DNA of 64,000 bases, taken from contig NZ_JAOARO010000099.1 in assembly GCF_025211055.1 (NCBI RefSeq), forward strand, positions 62,001 through 126,000. The letters are read 5' to 3'. The stretch comes from Vallitalea sp. (GTDB lineage: Bacteria > Bacillota > Clostridia > Lachnospirales > Vallitaleaceae). Each line of letters starts with the position of its first letter. Position 1 is the first letter of the stretch. Positions 55,501 through 63,258 of this stretch are shown here, in pieces. Both the position numbers and the translations under genes were made by a program. The notes under the pieces were generated by a model. That model did not search any database. It saw nothing but the letters and a program-made list of their open reading frames with translations, and was not told the origin of the DNA.

Positions 55501-56330
55501 ATGAACTAGATGAAGGTGACGAATTTAATTACTTCAAGGCTAATAGTAAAAGACTGTACAAGAAGCTATTAGAAGAGGGTTACGAAAAAGAGGAAGCAAT
55601 AGAGTTATGTAAATCTAGGATATTTGGACCGGCAGAAGGAGAATACGGAACAGGTGTTACTAAGCTATTTGAAACTAAGAATTGGCAAAATGAATCTCAG
55701 ATAGGAGAAACTTTTGTTAAGAGTCTAAGATATGTATATAGTAAAAATTGTAGAGGAAAAGAAGCAGGAGAATTGTTTAATAATAACTTGAGTTCTGTTG
55801 ATGTTGTATCACAGATAAGAAGTAATCACGAGTATGAGGTAACAGATCTTGATCATTATTATGAGTTTTTTGGTGGACTTGCTAAATCAGTGGAAATGGC
55901 CAAGGGGTCAAAAGCAGAGATATACATTACTGATACAACTGGTGAAAGGATTGAAACAGAAAGTGTGGAAAAATCTATTAATAGAGGAATTAGGACAAGG
56001 GTATTAAATCCTAAGTGGATAGATGGTATGTTAGAGCATAAATATCATGGAGTTCAGAATATAGCGGATAGATTTGAAAATATTATGGGGTTAGCGGCTA
56101 CTACTAATAAGGTAGAAGAGTGGATTTATGATGATTTGCATAGTAAATATATTGATGATGATGAGATGAAGGAAAGACTTAGAGACAATAATAGATGGGC
56201 TTATTTTTCTATTGTGGAACAGATGATGGAGTATGAGAAGAGAGGTTATTGGAAGGCTACGGATGAGCAGAAGGAGAAGTTATTGGAGGTATATTTGGAA
56301 TTGGAGGGGGATATAGAGGAGGATATTTAG
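52587..56330 (+). CDS. CobN/BchH-family metallochelatase large subunit
   Basis: A 1247-residue cytoplasmic protein of the cobaltochelatase CobN / magnesium chelatase H family, which binds the tetrapyrrole and the metal. Family blocks visible are NPTVALLFYGHTYPNDT, YPIGAMAVPKYNSEF, DVIIHVGTHGTLEFLKGKE (substrate-site His residues), GNPAEGMIAKRRSHAALIGY and FGPAEGEYGTGVTKL, plus the C-terminal ETESVEKSINRGIRTRVLNP. Length is in the CobN range. GTG start at 52587 behind GAGAGAGGG. It lies in a B12-riboswitch operon with an importer and ChlI/ChlD-like ATPases, but no cobalamin synthesis genes are in view. Metal and substrate are thus open: cobalt into a corrin is the family default. Confidence 0.88.
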   Translation: MKVTVISVSTSVITGLIKVQEDINSRFNDVLELRLFYASRALEDSKLEDMEIDIVDSDVIFVDLMGSPKKIVEAVIRGLEKCKGNIIPIGGAGRNYLRLGELTSSDMGMNRKSNKKPRKPMNMSKMQKMADMAEKMGKIIPVGKPRDMRNFVQIGKYFQNATIIQLTNMMYLLLRDYGRVKGIPKPQESEKLPDIGLCDPETKMYFDNYKKYADIHGFNSNNPTVALLFYGHTYPNDTSACVSKIAEKIREFANVLPIAFSKTKTDNQDLLKDWLLNATGKKANLIINFMSFRLGAGPMGGNADYAVSVLEDVNVPIFHPFFMSKRRELEWFDSVEGINSSEFLLSVMLPELDGAIETYPIGAMAVPKYNSEFDIEVRELSLINDRVMKLVSRVKNWLKLQTKMNLDKKVAIICYNYPPGEDNLFGGAFLDTFGSVGNILKELNSNSYNVKPLSANQLMDSFTSGKIVNSGRWSNEESQENFFKYATKEYNKDMENKWYKEEMLEQWGEAPGSIMSDGENFLIPGIINGNIFIGLQPTRGIHENPEKIYHDKTLLPPHQYIAYYKWLKEEFKADVIIHVGTHGTLEFLKGKECGMSSRCLPDMLVSDLPHLYIYYCGNPAEGMIAKRRSHAALIGYQPPTFIEGELYGEYAKMAAMIDEYHEALRVSPVRSDDVYTNIMKKAVENNLPEDLDEIESELYRMNRSLIPKGLHVFGKSFDNEEVYRYLEFVLRYDRGNIKSLRRILAVNNGYDYDEILEKNDINLLKRIDREVKELIDIYWKENGKISDSLNIKNELRLEIDSTMKYAEDLITKCNNNNESNGLLKLLNGEYLKAKLAGDTIRNPEVMPTGYNLYQFDPRFVPSETAYERGKKIAENTISQYLKEHGEYPKSIAVVLWGLETSRTQGETVGQIMAYLGIRLGKSRSIWEPKYEIIPEEELKRPRIDVVINICGFFRDMFSNIINDLNELFETIYELDEGDEFNYFKANSKRLYKKLLEEGYEKEEAIELCKSRIFGPAEGEYGTGVTKLFETKNWQNESQIGETFVKSLRYVYSKNCRGKEAGELFNNNLSSVDVVSQIRSNHEYEVTDLDHYYEFFGGLAKSVEMAKGSKAEIYITDTTGERIETESVEKSINRGIRTRVLNPKWIDGMLEHKYHGVQNIADRFENIMGLAATTNKVEEWIYDDLHSKYIDDDEMKERLRDNNRWAYFSIVEQMMEYEKRGYWKATDEQKEKLLEVYLELEGDIEEDI

Positions 56331-56359
56331 ATATTACTGCATAAAAAAGTCAACAATCA

Positions 56360-56433
56360 GGTTGTAAAGTGTTATAATCACTTGCCTTACTCTGAGAAAC
56401 GAACCGTCTGAGTGATTATAACACTTTACAACC
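56360..56433. repeat. Perfect 23-bp inverted repeat between cobN and chlI genes
   Basis: The arm at 56360-56382 (starting GGTTGTAAAGTGTTATAATC) is exactly reverse-complementary to 56411-56433, with a 28-base loop. There is no T tail, so it is not an ordinary terminator. As RNA it would form a very stable hairpin in the 170-base operon gap. Confidence 0.85.
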
Positions 56434-56501
56434 TTCGGTTGGTGCCGGTTTATGGATAGTATTAATTTCTATTAAATAAAATGGTAAAAGGAGTTAGAGT
56501 T

Positions 56502-57524
56502 ATGGAAAATATCAAAAAGCAATACCCCTTTACTGCGATAGTGGGACAAGATAATATGAAGAAAGCTCTTTTGCTTAATATAATTAATCCTTCTATTGGA
56601 GGTGTTTTGATTAGAGGTGAGAAGGGAACAGCTAAATCTACGGCTGTGAGAGCTTTGGCTGATTTGTTGCCGGAGAGAAAAGAGATTAGTGGTTGCAAGT
56701 TTCATTGTAATCCAGATGAAATAAGTGAGTGTTGTGATGAATGTGTGGGTTTGATTGAGTCTGGAGATGTTACTGAGCATAAGGGTAAGATGAAAGTGGT
56801 TGATTTGCCTGTTAGTGCAACGGAGGATAGAGTTGTTGGAACTCTTGATATTGAGCATGCTATTAAGATGGGTGAGAAGAAATTTGAATCTGGGATTTTG
56901 GCAGAGGCTAATAGGAATATACTATATATTGATGAAGTTAATCTGTTGGATGACCATGTTGTGGATATTTTGCTTGATTCGGCAGCTATGGGGGTTAACA
57001 CTATTGAGAGAGAGGGAATATCTTATACTCATCCTGCTAGGTTTGTGTTGGTTGGGACCATGAATCCTGAGGAAGGAGATCTTAGACCACAGCTTCTTGA
57101 TAGATTTGGGCTTGTTGTAGAAGTTATGGGAGAAAGGGAAACAGAAAAAAGGGTTGAGGTTATTAAGAGAAGATTGGAGTATGAAGATAATCCTGAGAAG
57201 TTTGTTGAGAAATATATCCAAGATAATAATAGATTAAATGAAAGAATTATGAAGGCTAAGAGTTTGTTGAGTAAGGTTGAATATACAGATAAGATATTAG
57301 AAATTGTTGCAAGATTATCTATTGAGTTAGAGGTTGATGGGCATAGGGCGGATATTACTATGGTTAAGACGGCAGTTACTAATGCAGCATTTAATGGAAG
57401 AACTAAGGTGATGAAAGAGGATTTGTTAGAGGCGGCAGAGTTAGTGTTACCACATAGAATGAGAAGAAGACCTTTTGAAGAAGGAGTATTAGATTTTGAA
57501 AGGGTAAAACAAATTATTGGATAG
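56502..57524 (+). CDS. ChlI/BchI-like AAA+ chelatase subunit
   Basis: A 340-residue AAA+ ATPase: Walker [11 protein letters not shown], Walker [14 protein letters not shown], sensor [20 protein letters not shown] and a helical lid ending [12 protein letters not shown] Cys cluster ([17 protein letters not shown], about 67-83) in an insert could bind a metal and is common in anaerobe ChlI-like proteins. It powers metal insertion by the CobN-type subunit together with the following ChlD-like protein. The ATG at 56502 is chosen for AAAGGAG at the right distance. Confidence 0.9.
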   Translation: MENIKKQYPFTAIVGQDNMKKALLLNIINPSIGGVLIRGEKGTAKSTAVRALADLLPERKEISGCKFHCNPDEISECCDECVGLIESGDVTEHKGKMKVVDLPVSATEDRVVGTLDIEHAIKMGEKKFESGILAEANRNILYIDEVNLLDDHVVDILLDSAAMGVNTIEREGISYTHPARFVLVGTMNPEEGDLRPQLLDRFGLVVEVMGERETEKRVEVIKRRLEYEDNPEKFVEKYIQDNNRLNERIMKAKSLLSKVEYTDKILEIVARLSIELEVDGHRADITMVKTAVTNAAFNGRTKVMKEDLLEAAELVLPHRMRRRPFEEGVLDFERVKQIIG

Positions 57525-57534
57525 GTGTATAACT

Positions 57535-59508
57535 ATGAATAAATCAGAAGTGGTATTTCCTTTTGCAGCTATTGCTGGACAGGAGAAAGTTAAGAAAGCT
57601 CTTATACTTAATGCGGTTAATCCTGCGGTTGGTGGTGTTTTGATAAGCGGTGAGAAAGGTACAGCAAAGTCTACTTTGGTAAGAGGGTTAGCTGATGTAA
57701 TTAGAGAAAGTGTTGTTAATCTTCCGTTGAATATTACTGAGGATAGGCTCATTGGGACTATTGATATCGAAACAGCAATTTCTAGAGGTAAGAAAGCTGT
57801 AGATTGTGGTGTTTTACAAAAGGCTAATGGAAATATTTTGTATGTTGATGAAGTTAATCTTTTGAGTGAACATATTGTTAATTGTTTGCTTGAGGTATCA
57901 TCTTCGGGTGTTAACAGAATTGAAAGGGAAGGATTATCTTTCAGTCATGAATCTAAGTTCATATTGATAGGGACAATGAATCCTGAGGAGGGGTATTTGC
58001 GTCCTCAATTTATTGATCGATTCGGGTTATATGTGGAGAGTAGAGGTTCTAAAAATATTCAGGAGCGTAAGGAAATAATAAAGAGAAGGCTGGAATATGA
58101 AGAAAATCCCATTGGGTTTATTGAGGATTGGCAAAAGGAAAATCATAGAATACGTGATGAAATAGCTAATGCTAGAGAGATTATCAGAGATGTAGTGGTA
58201 GATGAAGAACTATTGTATTTTGCAGCCGATATTGCTAAAGGGGGAAATTGCTCAGGTCATAGGGCTGAGATATCAATAGTGGAAACAGCTAAGGCAATAG
58301 CAGCACTTGATAGGAGAAAAAATGTTATTAGTGATGATATTGAAGAGGCGGCAGGTTATAGTTTACCTCATAGGATAAGAGAGATACCTAATGTAAATGA
58401 ATCTAGGAGAGACACAAATAATAATGATAAGGACACTAATAGAGATGAAACACAGAATAATGCAAGTACAAATAATAGTAAAACTGATGATATAAGAAAT
58501 AGAGATATAGAAAATGATTATATTAGCCAAAGGGATAATACTAATGATGATTTTATGAATAAAAGAGACAATGATTTAACTGATGAACAGATTGGTGATA
58601 CTAGTAAGAAAAATAATAAGAGTAATGAATCAAGTAATGAACCTCATTTACAAGAAAAGATTGAACAACCCTTATATAACGACAAAATTATTCCCCTGGA
58701 AATAAAATCTACAAATAATACTAAAAAGGTAAAAGGTACTGGAAAAAGAACTAAAGTAAAGAATGATCCTCAAAAGGGTAGATATATAAAATATTCCATA
58801 CCTAAAGGTAAAGTTAGTTCTATTGCATTTGATGCAACATTAAGGGCTGCATTACCTTATCAAAAGTTCAGGAATAATGATAAAGTATCTATAGTTATTG
58901 ATAGGTCAGATATAAGAGAAAAAATAAGAGAGAGAAGGACAGGGAGTACAATATTGTTTGTAGTTGATGCAAGTGGTTCTATGGGAACAAAACAACGAAT
59001 GAGGGTTGTGAAATCAGTAATCATTTCAATGTTGAATGATGCTTATCAAAAGAGGGATAAAGTAGGTATGATTGCTTTTAGAAAAGATAAAGCAGAAGTT
59101 CTACTTCCAATAACAAAAAGTGTAGATATGGCAGAAAAGAGGCTCAAGAATATACCTACAGGGGGAAAAACTCCTTTAGCCTCTGGGTTATATGCAGCTT
59201 ATGAATTGCTAAAATCATATAAAGTAAAAGAACCTGATACGGAGCCTTTGATGGTGCTTGTTACAGATGGCAAAGCTAATGTTTCGTTGAACAAGGGTAA
59301 GCCTATAGATGATGCATTACATATGGCTAGGATGATAAGAAATGAAGGTATACAAACTATGGTAATTGATACAGAAAGTGGTTTTATCCAATTAGGGTTA
59401 GGTAAAAAATTATCAGATGAAATTAATGGAGAGTATTATAAATTGGAAGATATTAGGTATAAAGAATTAAAGGATGTTATTAATAGAGGCAAGGGGAGAG
59501 TAACTTGA
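57535..59508 (+). CDS. ChlD/BchD-like chelatase subunit (AAA+ plus VWA)
   Basis: A 657-residue protein. Residues 1-290 are an AAA+ domain still carrying Walker A ([10 protein letters not shown]) and Walker B (ILYVDEVNLLSEH), unlike many BchD proteins in which they decay. A 120-residue Asn/Asp-rich low-complexity linker follows (about 285-405). The C-terminal VWA domain has the MIDAS motif VVDASGSMG (DxSxS) and TDGKANVS. It bridges the ChlI ring and the CobN subunit. Weak ribosome site; 10 bases after chlI-like. A 77-bp copy of its 3' end lies at 61242. Confidence 0.9.
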   Translation: MNKSEVVFPFAAIAGQEKVKKALILNAVNPAVGGVLISGEKGTAKSTLVRGLADVIRESVVNLPLNITEDRLIGTIDIETAISRGKKAVDCGVLQKANGNILYVDEVNLLSEHIVNCLLEVSSSGVNRIEREGLSFSHESKFILIGTMNPEEGYLRPQFIDRFGLYVESRGSKNIQERKEIIKRRLEYEENPIGFIEDWQKENHRIRDEIANAREIIRDVVVDEELLYFAADIAKGGNCSGHRAEISIVETAKAIAALDRRKNVISDDIEEAAGYSLPHRIREIPNVNESRRDTNNNDKDTNRDETQNNASTNNSKTDDIRNRDIENDYISQRDNTNDDFMNKRDNDLTDEQIGDTSKKNNKSNESSNEPHLQEKIEQPLYNDKIIPLEIKSTNNTKKVKGTGKRTKVKNDPQKGRYIKYSIPKGKVSSIAFDATLRAALPYQKFRNNDKVSIVIDRSDIREKIRERRTGSTILFVVDASGSMGTKQRMRVVKSVIISMLNDAYQKRDKVGMIAFRKDKAEVLLPITKSVDMAEKRLKNIPTGGKTPLASGLYAAYELLKSYKVKEPDTEPLMVLVTDGKANVSLNKGKPIDDALHMARMIRNEGIQTMVIDTESGFIQLGLGKKLSDEINGEYYKLEDIRYKELKDVINRGKGRVT

Positions 59509-59530
59509 TTCTCCCCGTATATTAAAATAT

Positions 59531-59800
59531 TTATTCTTGAAAATGTTTAATCAAGCATGTAATTATTATTAAATACACTATTGAGATAAAAGCATATAAT
59601 ATTTTATTTGAAGTTAAGATACATAAATCAGGTAAATAACGATTCAATAAAACAGTGATAATATACCAACTAATAAATGATACAGTTTCTGATATTAAAT
59701 CTGCCATATTATCTTTCAATAATGCTTTAATAAAAGAAGCTAATGAAATTATAGTTATACCTATAACAATTCCTATAATATTCTCAAATAAGAATTCCAT
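59531..59800 (-). CDS. Small membrane protein, unknown function
   Basis: An 89-residue protein with about three hydrophobic segments (residues 5-25, 40-58, 65-85). AAAGGAAAT precedes the ATG. I do not recognise it; size and topology recall holin-like or immunity-type membrane proteins but nothing decides this. It lies 59 bases after a secreted protein gene on the same strand, so the two may act together. Confidence 0.5.
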   Translation of the reverse strand: MEFLFENIIGIVIGITIISLASFIKALLKDNMADLISETVSFISWYIITVLLNRYLPDLCILTSNKILYAFISIVYLIIITCLIKHFQE

Positions 59801-59859
59801 TAAATTATTTCCTTTGTTTTAATATATTGTTTTAATAAAAAAGAGGTTATAAAAATCAA

Positions 59860-60846
59860 TTAAAAATCTGCTCTAAATCTAATTACAACTTTGTCGTTAT
59901 ATTTAGAAGTTATATCGCCTGTTACATCTCTTTTAATATGTGATTGCCAAAAACCTCTTTTAGCTTCTTGTTCTAACCAATCTATATCACCAAAATGGGG
60001 AGAATTTACTCTACCGCTTTCAGTATAAGTTTTTCTAACCATTTTATTTGAATTTTTATCGTAATAATTACAGTCATCATATTGATTCCAAAGAGCATAA
60101 TCAGCTGATGAGGAATTATCCCATGCTTCATCATAAATATTATAGACTTGTTTAATTTTTCTAGTCCAACAACAATTCAATGTTATATAATATGAACTGC
60201 TTTTCGAGGTTCCAATAGAATTTAAATCAATTCCTAAGGCTGTTAGTATTTTCCATGAATGTTTTGTTACAGATCCCACTACTATATTAAAAGTTTTATT
60301 TAATATATCTGCCATAGATTTATAATATGGAAATCCTGTATATTTTTTATACATATTTTCAGTATGTGTTTTAGCCATCCTAGGATCATTTTCTGCATAT
60401 AAATATATGGTTCTAAATTGCCAAGGGTATGTCTCAAATGTATATGTATCATCTGATACTAGGGATATTCTATTATTTTGCTTTGAAAGTTGTTGAGTTT
60501 CAGAAACAATTATTGTAAAATATTCAGGTGTTTCAGTTTCAAATAGAGTATTAAAATTCATCTTTAATTTCTTTTGAAGTTCTGTATAATTGTTTTTACT
60601 AACATTATAAATTTTTAATCCAGCTTTTTCTAATTCATTATTTATCAAAGGATAATTTTTTTCTGATAATGTTAATTGATTATTACTAAAAGTACTGATG
60701 TTTTTATTTAAGATATTTTGCATATGTTTAAATACTAAATCATCACATTTTTTTTCATATGATATGTTTGTAGATTTAGCAAATATTGATGTAGTAGATG
60801 TTAATAATAATGATACAAGTAAAATTATTGATAATATTTTTTTCAT
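59860..60846 (-). CDS. Secreted protein of unknown function
   Basis: A 328-residue protein with a clear signal peptide (MKKILSIILLVSLLLTSTTS, cleavage after IFA near residue 24). The mature part has no membrane segment, few Cys (a CC pair near residue 224 in NCCWTRK) and many aromatic residues (YPWQFRTIYLYAEND, WDNSSSADYALWNQYDDCNYYD). I cannot name a family. The ATG at 60846 has GGAGGATAAC. Followed by a small membrane protein gene, a layout seen for secreted effector plus membrane partner, but this is only a possibility. Confidence 0.6.
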   Translation of the reverse strand: MKKILSIILLVSLLLTSTTSIFAKSTNISYEKKCDDLVFKHMQNILNKNISTFSNNQLTLSEKNYPLINNELEKAGLKIYNVSKNNYTELQKKLKMNFNTLFETETPEYFTIIVSETQQLSKQNNRISLVSDDTYTFETYPWQFRTIYLYAENDPRMAKTHTENMYKKYTGFPYYKSMADILNKTFNIVVGSVTKHSWKILTALGIDLNSIGTSKSSSYYITLNCCWTRKIKQVYNIYDEAWDNSSSADYALWNQYDDCNYYDKNSNKMVRKTYTESGRVNSPHFGDIDWLEQEAKRGFWQSHIKRDVTGDITSKYNDKVVIRFRADF

Positions 60847-61241
60847 GTTATCCTCCATAAAGTTAACTAATTTTTTTGATTTATTATGCTATAATTTATG
60901 TAGAAAATCAGTAAATATTGTGTAAAAGACTAGTATAAAAATAGTAAATTAAATACCTCTTTTTATATTAAACAAAACAATTATATATCAATGTAACATA
61001 AAATGTCAAGTTATATTAAAATAAAAAAATAAAAAGGATTAATGTCGCTATTTATCAAAAATATTGAGTTTGAGTCTGAATAATTGATTAAGCAAAGCTT
61101 TTACTTTTTTAGATACTATTTGTTTGAGTTAATTATAATAAATCTATTACGAAATATCATCAATAACTTAATTCTTTTATAAACCAAAGATTAACTCCGT
61201 CATATAATTTCTTTATAACCTTTTGACTCATAGTTTTTTTC

Positions 61242-61318
61242 CAAACTATGGTCATAGATACAGAAAGCGGGTTTATCCAATTAGTGTTAGGTAAAAAATT
61301 ATCAGATGAAATTAAAGG
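61242..61318 (+). pseudogene. Diverged duplicate of the chlD-like gene 3' end
   Basis: These 77 bases match 59353-59429 in the ChlD-like gene at 71 positions. They encode the remains of TMVIDTESGFIQLGLGKK in broken form (MVIDTESGFIQLVLGKK). Nothing else of the gene is kept on either side. The 687-base gap from 60847 to 61533 otherwise holds only the terminator, promoter and operator listed below. Confidence 0.85.
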
Positions 61319-61365
61319 CTTGCAAGTAGGTTTTGGTTAGAATCTTAATAAAATCTGTTAATATT

Positions 61366-61416
61366 AACTATACTATATATATTATTATAATAAATATATT
61401 TAGTATAGTTTTTTTG
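61366..61416 (+). terminator. Intrinsic terminator
   Basis: AACTATACTA (61366-61375) pairs with TAGTATAGTT (61401-61410), inner A/T pairing extends the stem, and a T run follows. No intact gene ends here, so it probably belonged to the lost gene copy whose fragment is at 61242. Confidence 0.7.
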
Positions 61417-61455
61417 TGCATAATTACAATTAATCAAATCATTAGAAAAAATATG

Positions 61456-61484
61456 TTGACAAATAACTACAAAATATTTATAAT
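61456..61484 (+). promoter_or_regulatory. Consensus promoter of the sugar importer
   Basis: TTGACA (61456-61461) and TATAAT (61479-61484), both perfect, with a 17-base spacer. Confidence 0.88.
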
Positions 61485-61491
61485 GAAATTA

Positions 61492-61514
61492 ATTAATCAA
61501 GTCATTTGATTAAT
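61492..61514. promoter_or_regulatory. Operator-like inverted repeat at the transcription start
   Basis: ATTAATCAA and TTGATTAAT flank a 5-base centre (GTCAT), giving a 23-bp symmetric site starting about at +1. A repressor of sugar uptake (LacI or GntR type) is expected to bind here; no such gene is in the window downstream. Confidence 0.7.
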
Positions 61515-61533
61515 AGAGAAAGGAGGAATATTC

Positions 61534-62397
61534 TTGAATAAGAAAAAATACACACCCTACTTATTAATTGCACCAACATACATTTTATTCATAGTATTTT
61601 TCATAATACCTCTTATATATTCTTTTAGTCTTACGCTTGTTGATTGGAACGGATTTTCAATAGACAAAGTATTTGTTGGATTTCAGAATTATATGAGATT
61701 ATTTGATGATAAAGATTTTCTTAATGCTCTTAAAAATACTTTGATATATGCAGCTATTACAGTGCCATTAAGTGTTTTTATATCATTAGTACTTAGCTAT
61801 ATAATGGATGAAACAATAAAAGGATATCAATTTTTGAAAGGTGTTTTCTTCTTGCCACATATTGTTTCACTTGTTGCTGTAGGGGTTGTGTGGTCTTGGA
61901 TTTTCTTACCAGATAAATATGGTTTGTTAAATAGTATTTTATCTGTATTTGGTATAGGACCTATGAAGTGGTTTTCCGATCCTAACTTGGCTATGCCGGC
62001 ACTTATCATCATAGGAGTTTGGAAAAGCATAGGTTACAACATGGTAATATTTATTGCCGGACTGTTATCTATATCCAAATCTATCAATGAGGCAGCTGAG
62101 ATAGATGGAGCTAATAGCATTCAGAAGTTTTTTAGAATAACTATGCCACTACTTAGACCCACAATGTTTTTTGTTATAGTATCAAGTACAATATATTCAT
62201 TTTTTCAAATATTTGATATTGTAAAAGTAACAACAAATGGAGGACCTATAGGAAAAACAGAGATGCTAGTTACTTATTTATATAAAGTTGGTTTCGTTGA
62301 GTATGAAATAGGATATGCATCTGCTATAGCATTTGTATTGTTTGCACTAACTGTATTAATTACAGTAATTCAGAAAAAATTTGTTGAGGAGAATTGA
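61534..62397 (+). CDS. Sugar ABC transporter permease, MalF/UgpA type
   Basis: A 287-residue permease of the carbohydrate uptake CUT1 class, six helices, with EAA loop NEAAEIDGANSIQKFFRITM near residues 187-206 and the start YTPYLLIAPTYILFIVFFII. TTG start at 61534 behind AAAGGAGGAA. The next permease begins directly after its stop region. It forms the channel of the importer whose binding protein starts at 63259. Confidence 0.92.
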   Translation: MNKKKYTPYLLIAPTYILFIVFFIIPLIYSFSLTLVDWNGFSIDKVFVGFQNYMRLFDDKDFLNALKNTLIYAAITVPLSVFISLVLSYIMDETIKGYQFLKGVFFLPHIVSLVAVGVVWSWIFLPDKYGLLNSILSVFGIGPMKWFSDPNLAMPALIIIGVWKSIGYNMVIFIAGLLSISKSINEAAEIDGANSIQKFFRITMPLLRPTMFFVIVSSTIYSFFQIFDIVKVTTNGGPIGKTEMLVTYLYKVGFVEYEIGYASAIAFVLFALTVLITVIQKKFVEEN

Positions 62398-62398
62398 T

Positions 62399-63220
62399 AT
62401 GACTATGAAAAAAATATCTAAGTATATTATTTTATATGGAATAGCGATAGCAATGATATTACCTTTTTTATGGATGATATCCACATCATTCAAATCAGCA
62501 AATGAAATCTTTACTATTCCTATAAAATGGATACCAAGCAGTTTTAATTTTAAAAATTTCAGTAAAGCAATATCTAGCTTTCCATTTGTTAGATTCTTTA
62601 TAAATAGTGTTACAGTTACAATATTTATTATAATTGGGCAGTTAGTAACATCAGTAATGTCTGCCTATGCATTTGCAAGAATGGAATTCAAAGGTAAGAA
62701 TTTACTATTTATCATTTTGTTAGCTGGCTTAATGTTACCAGCACAAACAATTATGATACCAATGATATTAATACTAAAAGAATTACATTTATTAAATACT
62801 TTGCGAGGAATAATAATTCCATTTACATGGAGTGCATTGATAGTATTTTTATTAAGACAATTCTTCATGAAGATACCAAAAGAAATAGAAGAAGCGGCTA
62901 TGATTGATGGGTGTTCCACTTTTAGGATTGTTACTTCTATCGTTCTACCTATATCAAAGCCAATTTTATCTACATCTTTTATATTAATATTTATCTATGC
63001 TTGGAACCAATATTTTTGGCCTTTACTAATTGTAAATAAAGAAGAGTTATATACATTACAATTGGGATTAGCTTATTTTAAAGAAGTTAATGCTATTGAA
63101 ACTGATTGGGGAGCATTAATGGCTGGAACAACATTAACTTTATTACCAGTTATAATCGTATTTGTAATTTTTCAGAAAAAAGTAATAGAAAGTATTGCAT
63201 TTTCTGGAGGTAAAGAATAA
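62399..63220 (+). CDS. Sugar ABC transporter permease, MalG/UgpE type
   Basis: A 273-residue CUT1 permease with six helices and EAA loop EEAAMIDGCSTFRIVTSIVL near residues 161-180. ATG at 62399, with TGAGGAGAAT upstream and one base after the previous stop. No ATPase gene lies in view; a shared MsmK-type ATPase is the usual solution. Substrate unknown. Confidence 0.92.
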   Translation: MTMKKISKYIILYGIAIAMILPFLWMISTSFKSANEIFTIPIKWIPSSFNFKNFSKAISSFPFVRFFINSVTVTIFIIIGQLVTSVMSAYAFARMEFKGKNLLFIILLAGLMLPAQTIMIPMILILKELHLLNTLRGIIIPFTWSALIVFLLRQFFMKIPKEIEEAAMIDGCSTFRIVTSIVLPISKPILSTSFILIFIYAWNQYFWPLLIVNKEELYTLQLGLAYFKEVNAIETDWGALMAGTTLTLLPVIIVFVIFQKKVIESIAFSGGKE

Positions 63221-63258
63221 ATTAAAAAAAAGTTAAAATGACTTAAGGAGGATTTAAT

